Positions 7,633 to 16,079 of a stretch of DNA of 59,591 nucleotides are shown one piece after another. The number at the start of each line of letters is the position of its first letter. Position 1 is the stretch's first letter. The notes under the pieces were generated by a model, which did no database searches, was not told where the DNA came from, and worked only from the letters and a program-made list of their open reading frames with translations. The DNA lies in assembly GCF_003693445.1 (NCBI RefSeq), contig NZ_RFAR01000074.1, positions 1-59,591 on the forward strand. The letters are read 5' to 3'. Source of the stretch: Aquitalea palustris. GTDB lineage: Bacteria; Pseudomonadota; Gammaproteobacteria; Burkholderiales; Chromobacteriaceae. The position numbers and the translations under genes are program-made.

Positions 7633-9021
7633 ATGTTTTCTGCCGCCACCTATCAGCAGCGCCGCACGGCGCTGCAACAGTCTTTGTCGGGCAGCCTGCT
7701 GCTGTTCGTCGGCAATGTGGATTCGCCGATGAATTACCACGACAACATCTTTCCCTTCGTGCAGGATTCCAGCTTTCGCTACTTCTTTGGCCAGAACCAG
7801 CCGGGCATGGCGGCGTTGATCGACACGGCCGCTGGCAGCACCACTTTGTTTGGCAATGATCCGGACGTGGCCGACATCGTGTGGACCGGTCCGCTGCCCA
7901 CCTTGTCCGAGCGTGCCGCGCGCGCCGGCATCAGCCACAGCCAGCCCTATGCCGCGCTGGAACAGGCGCTGGCGGCTGCGCAAGCTGCCGGGCGTCCCAT
8001 CCATTACCTGGCCCCGTATCGGGGTGAAACCAGGCTGGAACTGGGCCGTCTGCTGCAGGTGCATCCGGCGGAAGTGGCGGCAGGTTTTTCCCCCGCCTTG
8101 ACCCGCGCGGTGGTGGCGCTGCGTGAAATCAAGAGCGCGGAGGAAGTAGCCGAAATGGAAGCCGCGCTGGCGGTGACCGGTGCCATGCATGTGGCGGCAA
8201 TGCAGTCCTCGCGTCCGGGCGTGGTGGAACACCAGGTGGTGGGCATCATGGAGGGCATCATGCGCCGCCACGACTGGCAGCTGGCTTACCCCTCGATCTT
8301 CTCGCGCCGTGGCGAGGTGCTGCACAACCATGCCCACGACAATGTGCTGCAAAAGGGTGATCTGGTGCTGAACGACACCGGCTGTACCTCCGGTGGCGGC
8401 TACGCCAGCGACATTACCCGTACCTTCCCGGTGGGCGGACGTTTCAACCAGCAGCAGCGCGAGTTGTACAACATCGTGCTGGACATGCAGCTGCAGGCCA
8501 TCGCCGCTATCAAGCCTGGCGTGCGCTATCTGGACGTGCACAAGCTGGCGGCGCAGGTGATGGTGCAGGGCATGAGCGAGCTGGGCTTCTTCCACGGCCC
8601 GGTAGAAGAGATTGTCGAATCCGGTGCCTATGCCATCGCCTTCCCGCATGGATTGGGGCATCAGATCGGCATGGATGTACACGATATGGAAGGCCTGGGC
8701 GAGGATCTGGTGGGCTATGACGACACCGTGCAGCGCAGCGGACTGTTCGGCCTGGGCTACCTGCGGCTGGGCAAGGCGCTGAAAGCCGGTATGGTGCTGA
8801 CGGTGGAGCCGGGCATTTATTTCATTCCGGCGCTGATTGCTGCCTGGCAGGCCGAAGGCCGCCACAGCCAGTACATCAACTATGCGCGCTTTGCCGAGAT
8901 GAGCGCTTTTGGCGGCATCCGCATCGAAGACAATGTGCTGGTGACCGACAGAGGCAGCCGCGTGCTGGGCGAACCCATCCCGAAAACGGTGGAAGAGCTG
9001 GAAGCCATCATGCAGATGTAA
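7633..9021 (+). CDS. Xaa-Pro aminopeptidase family protein (M24B metallopeptidase)
   Basis: The 462-residue product has a PepP-type N-terminal domain and a pita-bread catalytic domain. The full metal set is present: Asp248 and Asp260 (in NDTGCTSGGGYASDITR), His343 (HGLGHQIG), Glu392 (TVEPGIYF) and Glu432 (GIRIEDN). The reaction is removal of N-terminal residues preceding proline, with two Mn or similar ions, probably in the cytoplasm since no signal peptide is seen. The ATG at 7633 has GGAG eight bases upstream and is preferred over in-frame starts at 7507 and 7609. A strong terminator follows; it appears monocistronic. Confidence 0.9.
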   Translation: MFSAATYQQRRTALQQSLSGSLLLFVGNVDSPMNYHDNIFPFVQDSSFRYFFGQNQPGMAALIDTAAGSTTLFGNDPDVADIVWTGPLPTLSERAARAGISHSQPYAALEQALAAAQAAGRPIHYLAPYRGETRLELGRLLQVHPAEVAAGFSPALTRAVVALREIKSAEEVAEMEAALAVTGAMHVAAMQSSRPGVVEHQVVGIMEGIMRRHDWQLAYPSIFSRRGEVLHNHAHDNVLQKGDLVLNDTGCTSGGGYASDITRTFPVGGRFNQQQRELYNIVLDMQLQAIAAIKPGVRYLDVHKLAAQVMVQGMSELGFFHGPVEEIVESGAYAIAFPHGLGHQIGMDVHDMEGLGEDLVGYDDTVQRSGLFGLGYLRLGKALKAGMVLTVEPGIYFIPALIAAWQAEGRHSQYINYARFAEMSAFGGIRIEDNVLVTDRGSRVLGEPIPKTVEELEAIMQM

Positions 9022-9050
9022 GCCTGGCGACCGGCTGTGTCAGGTACACC

Positions 9051-9076
9051 AACCGCCCTTCGGGGCGGTTTTTGTT
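9051..9076 (+). terminator. Intrinsic terminator after aminopeptidase gene
   Basis: An eight-base stem AACCGCCC/GGGCGGTT closes a TTCG tetraloop and is followed by TTTGTTT. Confidence 0.9.
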
Positions 9077-9163
9077 TGCCCGCGCCTGCTTGTTGCACGA
9101 TGCCCGGCCATTCATCTGCTGAGGGCTGCAACACAAATTTGCAGCTTGGGCGCAAGCTCGGCC

Positions 9164-9191
9164 TTGCATCCGGAAAATCCTGCCTAGAATG
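9164..9191 (+). promoter_or_regulatory. Possible sigma-70 promoter for the CBS-domain gene
   Basis: A TTGCAT-like -35 is followed after about 15-16 bases by TAGAAT, some 135 bases before the start codon. The spacing is slightly short. The extended word CTGCCTAGAATG recurs upstream of the YbhB-like gene near 54090. Confidence 0.35.
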
Positions 9192-9322
9192 AAATCTGGA
9201 CCGTAGCGGGGGAGACAGCGCCGGTCCAGCCCGTCAGCGACGCGACAGTCTGCCTGCCGTGCCACTGTGACCAGGCCTCGCCGTCTGGCCAGACAACAAC
9301 ATCGATCCAGCTGGAGAGTCAC

Positions 9323-9925
9323 ATGGAAACTTCATTTCAAGCGCTGCCATCCATGGCCATGCCCAAACATACCGACCTGGTGCATCTGGATCAGCGTCCG
9401 CTGCGCCCCATCAATCTGAAAAGCCCGGCGCTGGAGGTGATGACCGATCTGCGCATCATCGACCCGGTGAGCATAGGCGAGGATGAAATCCTGCGTCACG
9501 CCCATAACCTGATGATCAGCCGTGGTATCCGCCTGTTGTTCGTGCAAGACGAAGACAGCCGGCTGGTGGGCCTGATCACCGCATCCGACATCCTGGGCGA
9601 GCGCCCGGTGCAGTGCATGCTGGAACATGGCAAGCGCCATGATGAAGTACTGGTACGCGATGTGATGACGCCGCGCAGCGAGCTGGAAATGCTGTCGCTG
9701 GCCGATGTGCAGCACGCCACCGTCGGCCATATGGTGGCCACGCTGAAGCAACAGGGACGGCAACATGCGCTGGTGGCCGAGCTGGACCTGAACACCGGCC
9801 ATTACCAGTTGTGTGGCATGTTCTCTACCTCGCACATGGCGCGGCGGCTGGGCATGCCGCTTAACTTCATGCGCGTGCCGCAGGCGCTGTCGGAAATCCA
9901 GCACGCGCTGCTGCACGAGGGCTAG
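9323..9925 (+). CDS. Tandem CBS-domain protein
   Basis: The 200-residue protein consists largely of two CBS repeats. The first (about 45-92) contains LMISRGIRLLFVQDEDSRLVGLITASDIL. The second (about 110-180) starts VRDVMTPRSELEMLSLADV. CBS pairs bind adenosyl nucleotides and act as energy or stress sensors. There is no fused effector domain, so this is a stand-alone sensor whose partner is unknown. GGAG lies eight bases before the ATG. The gene is monocistronic, flanked by a terminator upstream and a convergent Lrp-type gene downstream. Confidence 0.8.
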   Translation: METSFQALPSMAMPKHTDLVHLDQRPLRPINLKSPALEVMTDLRIIDPVSIGEDEILRHAHNLMISRGIRLLFVQDEDSRLVGLITASDILGERPVQCMLEHGKRHDEVLVRDVMTPRSELEMLSLADVQHATVGHMVATLKQQGRQHALVAELDLNTGHYQLCGMFSTSHMARRLGMPLNFMRVPQALSEIQHALLHEG

Positions 9926-9954
9926 CCGGTAGCGCGGGGCTGTTCTCGGCAGGT

Positions 9955-10446
9955 TCAGCCCGCTTCGCCCGCCGTGTCTTGTGGAACGGCGGTGCTGTAC
10001 TTGGTGGTTTCCATCACCACCAGCGATTCAAACTCGCGCACATTGTCATTGCTCATGATGTGCTCGCGGCAAAAGCGCTCGTAGTCCCCCATGTCGCGCA
10101 CCAGCACCACCAGCACAAAGTCCGGCCGCCCGGTCACGTGGTAGCACTCCACCACTTCCGGCGCGGCGCGGATGGCCTGCTTGAAGGCGTCCACCAGCGC
10201 AATGCGCTCGCGCTCCAGAATGACGTTCACCACCAGTCGTAGCGGCCGTCCCAGCACCGCCGGGTCTACCAGTGCCACTTCACGGCGGATGATGCCCTCG
10301 CTGCGCAGCCGCTTCAGCCGCCGGGTGACCGCCGTGGGCGACAGGCTGACGGCCTCGGCCAGCTCGTCGTGGGTGCGGCGGGCATCATCCTGCAGCAGGG
10401 CCAGCAGCTTGCGATCGTAGCTGTCCAGCTGTTTGTCTTCGGCCAT
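9955..10446 (-). CDS. Lrp/AsnC-family transcriptional regulator
   Basis: The 163-residue protein has an N-terminal helix-turn-helix (about 10-60, SYDRKLLALLQDDARRTHDELAEAV then SPTAVTRRLKRL). An AsnC/RAM ligand domain contains ECYHVTGRPDFVLVVLVRDMGDYERF. Members respond to amino acids and often control an adjacent exporter. It is divergent from the EamA-type gene starting at 10566, which is the likely target. The ATG at 10446 has AGGAA upstream; the in-frame extension to 10521 lacks conserved sequence. Confidence 0.88.
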   Translation of the reverse strand: MAEDKQLDSYDRKLLALLQDDARRTHDELAEAVSLSPTAVTRRLKRLRSEGIIRREVALVDPAVLGRPLRLVVNVILERERIALVDAFKQAIRAAPEVVECYHVTGRPDFVLVVLVRDMGDYERFCREHIMSNDNVREFESLVVMETTKYSTAVPQDTAGEAG

Positions 10447-10565
10447 ATCAGTATTCCTGCATTGCATATTCAAAATCATCAGTTTGCGTGCATTCTGGCG
10501 CAGTAAAACGCAGCGGCGCAAGCTGCAGTGCTGCCTACACTGGCTGCATCTTCAGGAGATGCACC

Positions 10566-11471
10566 ATGTCTACATCCAGTGCCGTACTGTCCCCGTCCTT
10601 TTTCCGCAGCGCCGGCGCTGCCCGCTGGCTGCCCCTGGCCCTGTTCAGCGCACTGGTGTTGCTGTGGGCTTACAACTATGTGGTGATGAAGCAGACGCTG
10701 CAGGCCACCACACCCATCACCCACCTGATCCTGCGCACCGCGCTGGGCAGCCTGACCCTGTTTGGCGTGTTGCTGGCACGTGGCCGGGCCATCCGGCCGC
10801 AACGGCTGGCGCAGGCAGCACAGGTGGGGCTGAGCACCACCTTTCTCTACAGCCTGTCCATCACCCTGGCGCTGGTCGCCGGGGCCGCCGGGCGTACCTC
10901 GGTGCTGGTGTTTACCATGCCGTTCTGGGTGGCGCTGCTGTCGCGCTGGCTGCTGGCCGAGCCATTTACCCGCCGTGCCCGGCAGGCACTGGCTGCCGGT
11001 TTTGCCGGCCTGATGCTGATCGTGGCGCCATGGCAGCTGCATGGCGGGGTGTTGCCGATGCTGCTGGCGGTGCTGGCCGGCTTTTTCTGGGCATTGGGTT
11101 CGGTGCTGAGCAAGCGGGCGACGCGGGATGGCGGTATGGACAGCCTGAATTTTTCCGCCTGGCAGGCGCTGATCGGTCTCTTGCCCTTGCTGGCGCTATG
11201 GCCGTGGGCGGATTTTGCCCATATCCGCTGGTCGGTGGGTTTTGTGTTGGGGATGTTGTATGCGGGCATCCTGTCCAGCGCGGTGGGCTGGCTGGCCTGG
11301 CTGTGGCTGCTCAAGCGCTTGCCGGCCAGCACGCTCAGCTTCAATGCGCTGGTGATTCCGGTATTGGCGGTGGCCATGGCGGCCAGCCAGCTGGGTGAAT
11401 GGCCGGTCAGCCGCGAACTGGCTGGCATGCTGCTGGTGGGGGCGGGCATTGTGCTGATTGCCCGGCGCTAA
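10566..11471 (+). CDS. EamA/DMT-family exporter
   Basis: The 301-residue membrane protein shows about ten predicted helices in two EamA repeats. The first opens LLWAYNYVVMKQTLQ and the second LAGFFWALGSVLSKRA. Drug/metabolite transporters of this type export amino acids or metabolites. The start at 10566 has AGGAG seven bases upstream. The 119-base divergent interval shared with the Lrp-type regulator suggests amino-acid-responsive control, but the substrate cannot be read from sequence. A second EamA protein is encoded at 23422-24282. Confidence 0.85.
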   Translation: MSTSSAVLSPSFFRSAGAARWLPLALFSALVLLWAYNYVVMKQTLQATTPITHLILRTALGSLTLFGVLLARGRAIRPQRLAQAAQVGLSTTFLYSLSITLALVAGAAGRTSVLVFTMPFWVALLSRWLLAEPFTRRARQALAAGFAGLMLIVAPWQLHGGVLPMLLAVLAGFFWALGSVLSKRATRDGGMDSLNFSAWQALIGLLPLLALWPWADFAHIRWSVGFVLGMLYAGILSSAVGWLAWLWLLKRLPASTLSFNALVIPVLAVAMAASQLGEWPVSRELAGMLLVGAGIVLIARR

Positions 11472-11559
11472 GCCGCGGTTAACGCGCTGCGCTAGCTTGT
11501 GCACACCTTGTCAGTCTGCTGCGGCAGGGCTGGTGGGCCGCTTGTGGCCGGGTGGAAAT

Positions 11560-11934
11560 TTACACCACCAGTGAAACCAGCGTGCCGATGGTCACAGCAG
11601 CCGCGGCCCAGCGGCCGGCGGTGAAATAACTGTTGTCTGCGTTGCTGGTTTCCGCTGCCGGCGGCGTGGCGGCCGGGTCGGGCAGATTCAGTACGCCGTA
11701 GGTAAAGGATTTGACCGGCGAAGGGGTGTTGTCCTGGCTGCTGCTGCCATCATCGGCGGCCGTGCTGTCGCTGGTTTTGCCGCTGCTTTGCAGGCTGACC
11801 ACGGTGGAGGGCGAGGGCTGCTCCTGCGTGCTGTCCTTGGCATCCGGTACGGTCTTGCCTGGCTGCTTGTTCGGCGGCAGCAGTTTGCCGGCGCTGTTGC
11901 TCGTCACTGAGTTGGTCTTGCTGATATCCATCAT
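11560..11934 (-). CDS. Small hypothetical protein with C-terminal membrane anchor
   Basis: I do not recognise this 124-residue protein with certainty. The first 60 residues are rich in Ser, Thr, Pro and Lys (SKTNSVTSNSAGKLLPPNKQ) and probably disordered. A more ordered stretch follows, VKSFTYGVLNLPDP. The C-terminus (SYFTAGRWAAAAVTIGTLVSLVV) is one hydrophobic helix running to the last residue, suggesting tail anchoring in the inner membrane. There is no signal peptide. Start is uncertain: tandem ATGs at 11934 and 11931 lack a clear ribosome-binding site, and a start at 11970 is possible. It precedes nothing obvious and ends near the EamA gene. Confidence 0.6.
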   Translation of the reverse strand: MMDISKTNSVTSNSAGKLLPPNKQPGKTVPDAKDSTQEQPSPSTVVSLQSSGKTSDSTAADDGSSSQDNTPSPVKSFTYGVLNLPDPAATPPAAETSNADNSYFTAGRWAAAAVTIGTLVSLVV

Positions 11935-12084
11935 GAGCTCGCCGCAGGGTAATGATGATCGATGCTTCATTATCGGCAGCCCGCAGCGGCGGCATGAGGG
12001 GGGGCAATGTAAAGATCGGGTAAAGAAAGGTAAACGAAGCGTGAGCTGGGTGGATCTGCCGGGCTGGCCGGTCAGCCACCGGCG

Positions 12085-13011
12085 CTAATCCAGCTGTTGT
12101 ACGGTGTCGCCGTTGACCGGGCTGCAATCGGCTGCCATGTCATCCCAGCCGCGATGCGTCACCAGCGTGTGCTCGCGCAGACATAGCTGGATGCGCTCGG
12201 TGCCGGCAATCTGCTGCCGGACAAAGCCTTCGATTCCCGCCGGCAGGCTGACCTGATAGCGGCGTGCGTCCAGTTCGGCGGCCGGGTGGTCGTCGTTATG
12301 CACCAGCGGCACCACATGGGCCGCCCACACCATGTAGCGGTGCTTCACATCGACGGTATCCGGGCGGTAGCCCTGCTGTTGCAGCCAGTCCTGTGCCTGC
12401 TGGCGCGCGGTATTGCCACCGGGCAGGCTGCCCCAGGCATGGGCCAGCAGCTCCACCAGCCACTGGTTGCAGTTCTGGTAACGGGTGGAATAGGGGTAGG
12501 CATTGGCGCTGTAGTCGGCGGATAGCAGCTGCAGTGCCAGCTTGTTGTCCAGCGCGGCCTGCCGCAATTGCGCCTCTTGTGCCGGGGGCAACAGCAGGAT
12601 GGACAGATAAACCGTGCTGCCCTGGCGCTGGTCGATCAGAAAGCCCGGCAGGCCCTGGTCGTACAGGTGGGGGCGTTGCTCGTCGCAGGCGTAATACAGC
12701 TGGCGCACCGACCACGGCGAATTGGGGTTGTCACGCAGGCTGATGCCGGCATGCGACAGGCGGATGTTGAAGCGCTCCAGATCCAGCCCGGAGCGCGAGA
12801 TGATGGCCGCCTGGTGGCCGGACTGCTCCAGCAGGTTTTTTACCTGCAGGCTGAACAGCAGCAGGCTGCTCTTGCGCGCCACGCTGGCTGGTGCAGCCTG
12901 TTCGCAGAACAGCAGCGACGAGGCGGCGGCCCTGGCCGGCAGCAGGGCCGCGCCAAATGCAAACAGCCCTGCTAGCAGCAGGGCCTGGGCAATGCGCGTA
13001 GGCTGCCGCAT
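12085..13011 (-). CDS. DUF2145-family exported protein
   Basis: The 308-residue protein has an N-terminal signal peptide ending near ARAAA, then a domain I recognise as DUF2145. Hallmarks are ISRSGLDLERFNIRLSHAGI, WSVRQLYYACDEQRPHLYDQ, ANAYPYSTRYQNCNQWLVEL and a terminal VTHRGWDDMAADC. The conserved His (SHAG) and Cys (QNCNQW) in this order recall papain-like NlpC/P60-type folds; that is inference, and no activity is established. The ATG at 13011 lies 11 bases after the stop of the upstream exported-protein gene, so the two are very likely cotranscribed. A longer start at 13059 would overlap that gene. Confidence 0.75.
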   Translation of the reverse strand: MRQPTRIAQALLLAGLFAFGAALLPARAAASSLLFCEQAAPASVARKSSLLLFSLQVKNLLEQSGHQAAIISRSGLDLERFNIRLSHAGISLRDNPNSPWSVRQLYYACDEQRPHLYDQGLPGFLIDQRQGSTVYLSILLLPPAQEAQLRQAALDNKLALQLLSADYSANAYPYSTRYQNCNQWLVELLAHAWGSLPGGNTARQQAQDWLQQQGYRPDTVDVKHRYMVWAAHVVPLVHNDDHPAAELDARRYQVSLPAGIEGFVRQQIAGTERIQLCLREHTLVTHRGWDDMAADCSPVNGDTVQQLD

Positions 13012-13022
13012 GAGGCGGCTAA

Positions 13023-13469
13023 TCAGGAAACCACCTTGGGCTGCACGTCGGATTGCCATGTCTGATCCAGCAGCAGGGCAAACGGCTGCTTGTTGTCGGC
13101 GCGGGCAAATGCCAGGCCATAAGCCTGTTTCTGCGCGTGCACGATCTGGCCGGCTTCCACGCCAGCGCGTTTCACATCAGCTTGTGCCACAAACAGGTTG
13201 AACGGTTCCGTGGCAGCGGCCAGCGGCACCAGCGTCAGCTGGGTTTTGCCCGGCTGGTTCGCCTGGGCCACCGCGACGACCTTGTAGTCACCTTCGGCAA
13301 TCTTGCCGATGGCCTTGGACGAATTCTGCAAGGAGGTGGAAATGCTGCCTACCGTCGCGCTGACGCTATCGGAAACGGAGAGCAGGGAAACGGCAGCCTG
13401 TGCCGTACTGCACAGCATGCCCAGGCTAAGCAGCAGGGAGCCGGCAATGGTTTTCTTCAGATGGGTCAT
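13023..13469 (-). CDS. Exported protein of unknown function, partner of the DUF2145 gene
   Basis: The 148-residue protein begins with a signal peptide (MTHLKKTIAGSLLLSLGMLC, cleavage after TAQA). The mature part is small and soluble-looking, with a Ser/Thr-rich start (SVSATVGSISTSLQNSSKAI) and two alpha/beta segments (KVVAVAQANQPGKTQLTLVPL and QIVHAQKQAYGLAFAR). I do not recognise a named domain. It lies 11 bases upstream of the DUF2145 gene in the same orientation, which suggests a joint periplasmic role. Confidence 0.7.
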   Translation of the reverse strand: MTHLKKTIAGSLLLSLGMLCSTAQAAVSLLSVSDSVSATVGSISTSLQNSSKAIGKIAEGDYKVVAVAQANQPGKTQLTLVPLAAATEPFNLFVAQADVKRAGVEAGQIVHAQKQAYGLAFARADNKQPFALLLDQTWQSDVQPKVVS

Positions 13470-13708
13470 GGTCTTGGCGTTATCTATACACGGTGCGGAA
13501 TAGTGCGGTGAGAAAAGTCATTGCAGCAGCGGCCTACTGCGCTGAGCCGACTGTTGGTCAAGCCGGCCGTGGCTACGGTGGACTGCATGCGCAGGCCTAT
13601 TGTTCCCAGCGGGGGCGGTATGGCACAAGTGAATTTACAAAAATTGATTGGCTGGCTGCCCGCCTGGCTTGTGTGGCGGCTGTCCAGACGGCAAGATCAG
13701 GCCATCGC

Positions 13709-14785
13709 ATGGCAAACCGCAAGGAAACCCGCTTGGCCCAGTCTTCCAGCAACGACAGCGCTATTCTGCCCGGCGGCGACAATCCCTCCGGCCGTCCGGT
13801 GTCACTGCACGCCATCGTGGCCACGGTCAATGTACTGGCCGAACAGGGCATTGCGGCGGCGGATCTCCTGGCCGGCAGCGGCATTCCGCCGGAACGACTG
13901 CAGGAGCCGGCACGGCTGATCAACCATCATCAGGAAATGACGGTGTTCGACAATGCCCGCCGCCTGTCCTGTGACGAAGCGCTGGGCCTGCGGCTGGGGC
14001 GTGCCATGCACACTTCCAATTACGGCATTCTGGGCTACACCATGCTGGTCAGCCCCACGCTACGCGTGGCACTGGAAACCGCCATCCGTTTTCCCCTGCT
14101 GCTGGCCAGCTACTTTACCCTGCGGCTGGAAGAGCGCGGCAAGGAAGCCTGGCTGCTGGCTGACGATTATCGCTACCGTGCGGACCTGTTCAGCTTCAAT
14201 GCCGAAATGTGTCTGACTTCGATGTGGACCATTGCCTGCGACTGCATGGGCGTGCGCTGGAGCCCGAAGGCGGTGCACATGCGTTTTCCCCTGCCGGCCC
14301 ACGCCGGGCTTTATCCGGCCATTTTCGGTCATGCCGGCCACTTTGACATGGCGGACAATGCGCTGGTTTTTCCGGCCAAATGGCTGGACCGCCCGCAGCC
14401 ACTGGCCGATGCTGTCAGCTTTCACATGGCACTGGAGCAATGCCAGCGCCAGCAGGAACAATGGGCCAGCAGCCATGGCTCGGCGCTGGTGGCACGGGTG
14501 CTGCGGCTGATCCAGTCCGACCCGGTGCGCTTTGCCCGGCTGGACGAACTCACTGCCACCCTGCACATGTCAGAACGCACCCTGCGGCGCAAGCTGGCAG
14601 CACTGGGAACCAGCTTCCAGGCCTTGCTGGATCAGGCGCGTCACCAGCAGGCACTGCATCTGCTGCATGACACCAGGCTGTCCATCAGCATGATTGCCGA
14701 ACGGCTGGGGTTTGCCGAATCCGCCAGCTTCCGCCACGCCTTTGCCCGCTGGACCGGCAAGCGCCCGTCCGACTTACGCCGTTAG
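13709..14785 (+). CDS. AraC-family regulator with Arabinose_bd-type N-domain
   Basis: The 358-residue protein has an N-terminal ligand domain of the OruR/ArgR-like class (roughly 40-220, including GLRLGRAMHTSNYGILGYTM). The C-terminal AraC DNA-binding domain runs about 265-355, with LHMSERTLRRKLAALGTSFQ and ISMIAERLGFAESASFRHAF. It stands immediately upstream of, and in the same direction as, the polyamine gene cluster and is the obvious candidate regulator. The ATG at 13709 gives a family-like length but has only a weak ribosome-binding site; longer in-frame starts upstream lack conserved sequence. The ligand is presumably a polyamine or related amino acid (inference). Confidence 0.85.
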   Translation: MANRKETRLAQSSSNDSAILPGGDNPSGRPVSLHAIVATVNVLAEQGIAAADLLAGSGIPPERLQEPARLINHHQEMTVFDNARRLSCDEALGLRLGRAMHTSNYGILGYTMLVSPTLRVALETAIRFPLLLASYFTLRLEERGKEAWLLADDYRYRADLFSFNAEMCLTSMWTIACDCMGVRWSPKAVHMRFPLPAHAGLYPAIFGHAGHFDMADNALVFPAKWLDRPQPLADAVSFHMALEQCQRQQEQWASSHGSALVARVLRLIQSDPVRFARLDELTATLHMSERTLRRKLAALGTSFQALLDQARHQQALHLLHDTRLSISMIAERLGFAESASFRHAFARWTGKRPSDLRR

Positions 14786-15092
14786 CGCATGGTGCTGCGG
14801 GCGCCTTCCTGCCCGGTGGCCCGGTGGCATTTTCAGGCCGGCTGCCGGTGGCCGGCCACGCCTGCTTCATCGCATTGCAGCATCGACAGTCGGCCATCTG
14901 GCCAGATGATTTGGCCGGAATTATCCCTTAGTTGACCGCTTTGTATCTTTCTCCACGCTGCCTTGTTGGCAGAATGAATAAAAAAATAACGGACCACTTC
15001 GCAGCCCGGATTCGCCCAGACCACGACTGTTGCCAACAGCCATGGCCCAGGGCGGCAGCCTGTCCGTTTACACAAGAGTGGAGGAGAAACCA
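14786..15092. other. Regulatory interval ahead of the polyamine cluster
   Basis: No gene is seen in these 307 bases. They contain a perfect 14-base palindrome at 14895-14908. An AT-richer stretch (about 14915-14995) follows, including TTGACC at 14932 and AATGAATA near 14972, probably the promoter of the aguB-pot transcript. The exact promoter elements could not be fixed with confidence. Confidence 0.5.
14895..14908. promoter_or_regulatory. Perfect palindrome CATCTGGCCAGATG, candidate operator
   Basis: The 14 bases are a perfect inverted repeat 185 bases upstream of aguB and 110 bases downstream of the AraC-type regulator gene. No protein can be assigned by sequence alone; AraC-type proteins more often bind direct repeats, so another regulator is possible. 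Confidence 0.35.
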
Positions 15093-15983
15093 ATGAGCAA
15101 GTCATCCGTCGCCGTCATCCAGATGGCAGTCGATCCCGTCTCGCGCCAGCATAACTGGCAGCAGGCGGAAACCCTGATCCGCCAGGCCGCAGCACAGGGC
15201 GCACAGATCATCCTGCTGCCCGAGCTGTTCGAGTGGCGCTATTTCTGTACCGAGCAGGATGCGCGCTACCACGCGCTGGCCGAACCACTGGCCGGCCACC
15301 CGGCCGTGCAGCACTTTTCCCGGCTGGCCGCCGAATTGCAGGTGGTGCTGCCGCTGAGTGTGTTCGAAGCGGCCGGCCAGGCGCGCTACAACACCGTGGT
15401 CATCATCGATGCCGATGGCAGCGTGCTGGGCCACTATCGCAAAACCCACATCCCGGATGGTCCGGGCTATTCCGAAAAGTTCTACTTCAATGGCGGCGAC
15501 ACCGGTTTCAAGGTGTGGTCCACCCGCTATGCCCGGCTGGGTGTGGGCATTTGCTGGGACCAGTGGTTTCCCGAGTCTGCCCGCGCCATGGCGCTGCTGG
15601 GGGCCGAGCTGCTGTGCTATCCCACGGCCATCGGCAGCGAGCCGCAGGACGCCACGCTGGATTCGCGTGACCACTGGCAGCGCACCATGCAGGGCCATGC
15701 TGCTGCCAACCTGATGCCGCTGTTTGCCGCCAATCGTATCGGTAGCGAACAAGGGCGCGACTTTTCCCAGACCTACTACGGCAGCTCCTTCATCACCGAC
15801 GGCAAGGGTGCTGTGCTGCACAGTGCCGGGCGCACGGAACAGGCCGTGCTGGTACAGGCGTTCGACCTCGCTGCACTGGCCGCCGTGCGCGCCAGCTGGG
15901 GCGTGTTTCGCGACCGCCGGCCGGATGCCTATGCGCCGCTGCTGACGCTGGACGGGCACACGCCAGTCCCTGCTGCCGGCTAA
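15093..15983 (+). CDS. aguB: N-carbamoylputrescine amidase
   Basis: The 296-residue nitrilase-superfamily enzyme has the catalytic triad Glu44 (LLPELFEW), Lys117 (YRKTHIPDGPGY) and Cys154 (GVGICWDQWFPE). These flanking sequences are characteristic of AguB, which hydrolyses N-carbamoylputrescine to putrescine, carbon dioxide and ammonia in the agmatine route. It is cytoplasmic. GGAGGAG lies seven bases upstream of the ATG. The gene heads the run aguB-potABCD-deacetylase. No agmatine deiminase (AguA) is present in the window, so the carbamoylputrescine source must be encoded elsewhere. Confidence 0.92.
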   Translation: MSKSSVAVIQMAVDPVSRQHNWQQAETLIRQAAAQGAQIILLPELFEWRYFCTEQDARYHALAEPLAGHPAVQHFSRLAAELQVVLPLSVFEAAGQARYNTVVIIDADGSVLGHYRKTHIPDGPGYSEKFYFNGGDTGFKVWSTRYARLGVGICWDQWFPESARAMALLGAELLCYPTAIGSEPQDATLDSRDHWQRTMQGHAAANLMPLFAANRIGSEQGRDFSQTYYGSSFITDGKGAVLHSAGRTEQAVLVQAFDLAALAAVRASWGVFRDRRPDAYAPLLTLDGHTPVPAAG

Positions 15984-16079
15984 GCCTCTCTCATTTCCGA
16001 AGTATTGCGTGACTGCGCATGACCCGTCAGCGGGCAGGGCGCGGCCATGTTATCCACTGCATTCCACAGGAGGACTGCC

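Noticed and set aside
7357-8865. A 502-codon open frame antisense to the M24 aminopeptidase gene
   Set aside because: Reverse-frame shadow; the sense frame has the complete metal-binding set.
10130-10145. Further CACGTG words (for example near 10137, 35838 and 55830) as extra parS sites
   Set aside because: The flanking bases do not match the TGTTNCACGTGAAACA arms; only the sites at 2552 and 31686 do.
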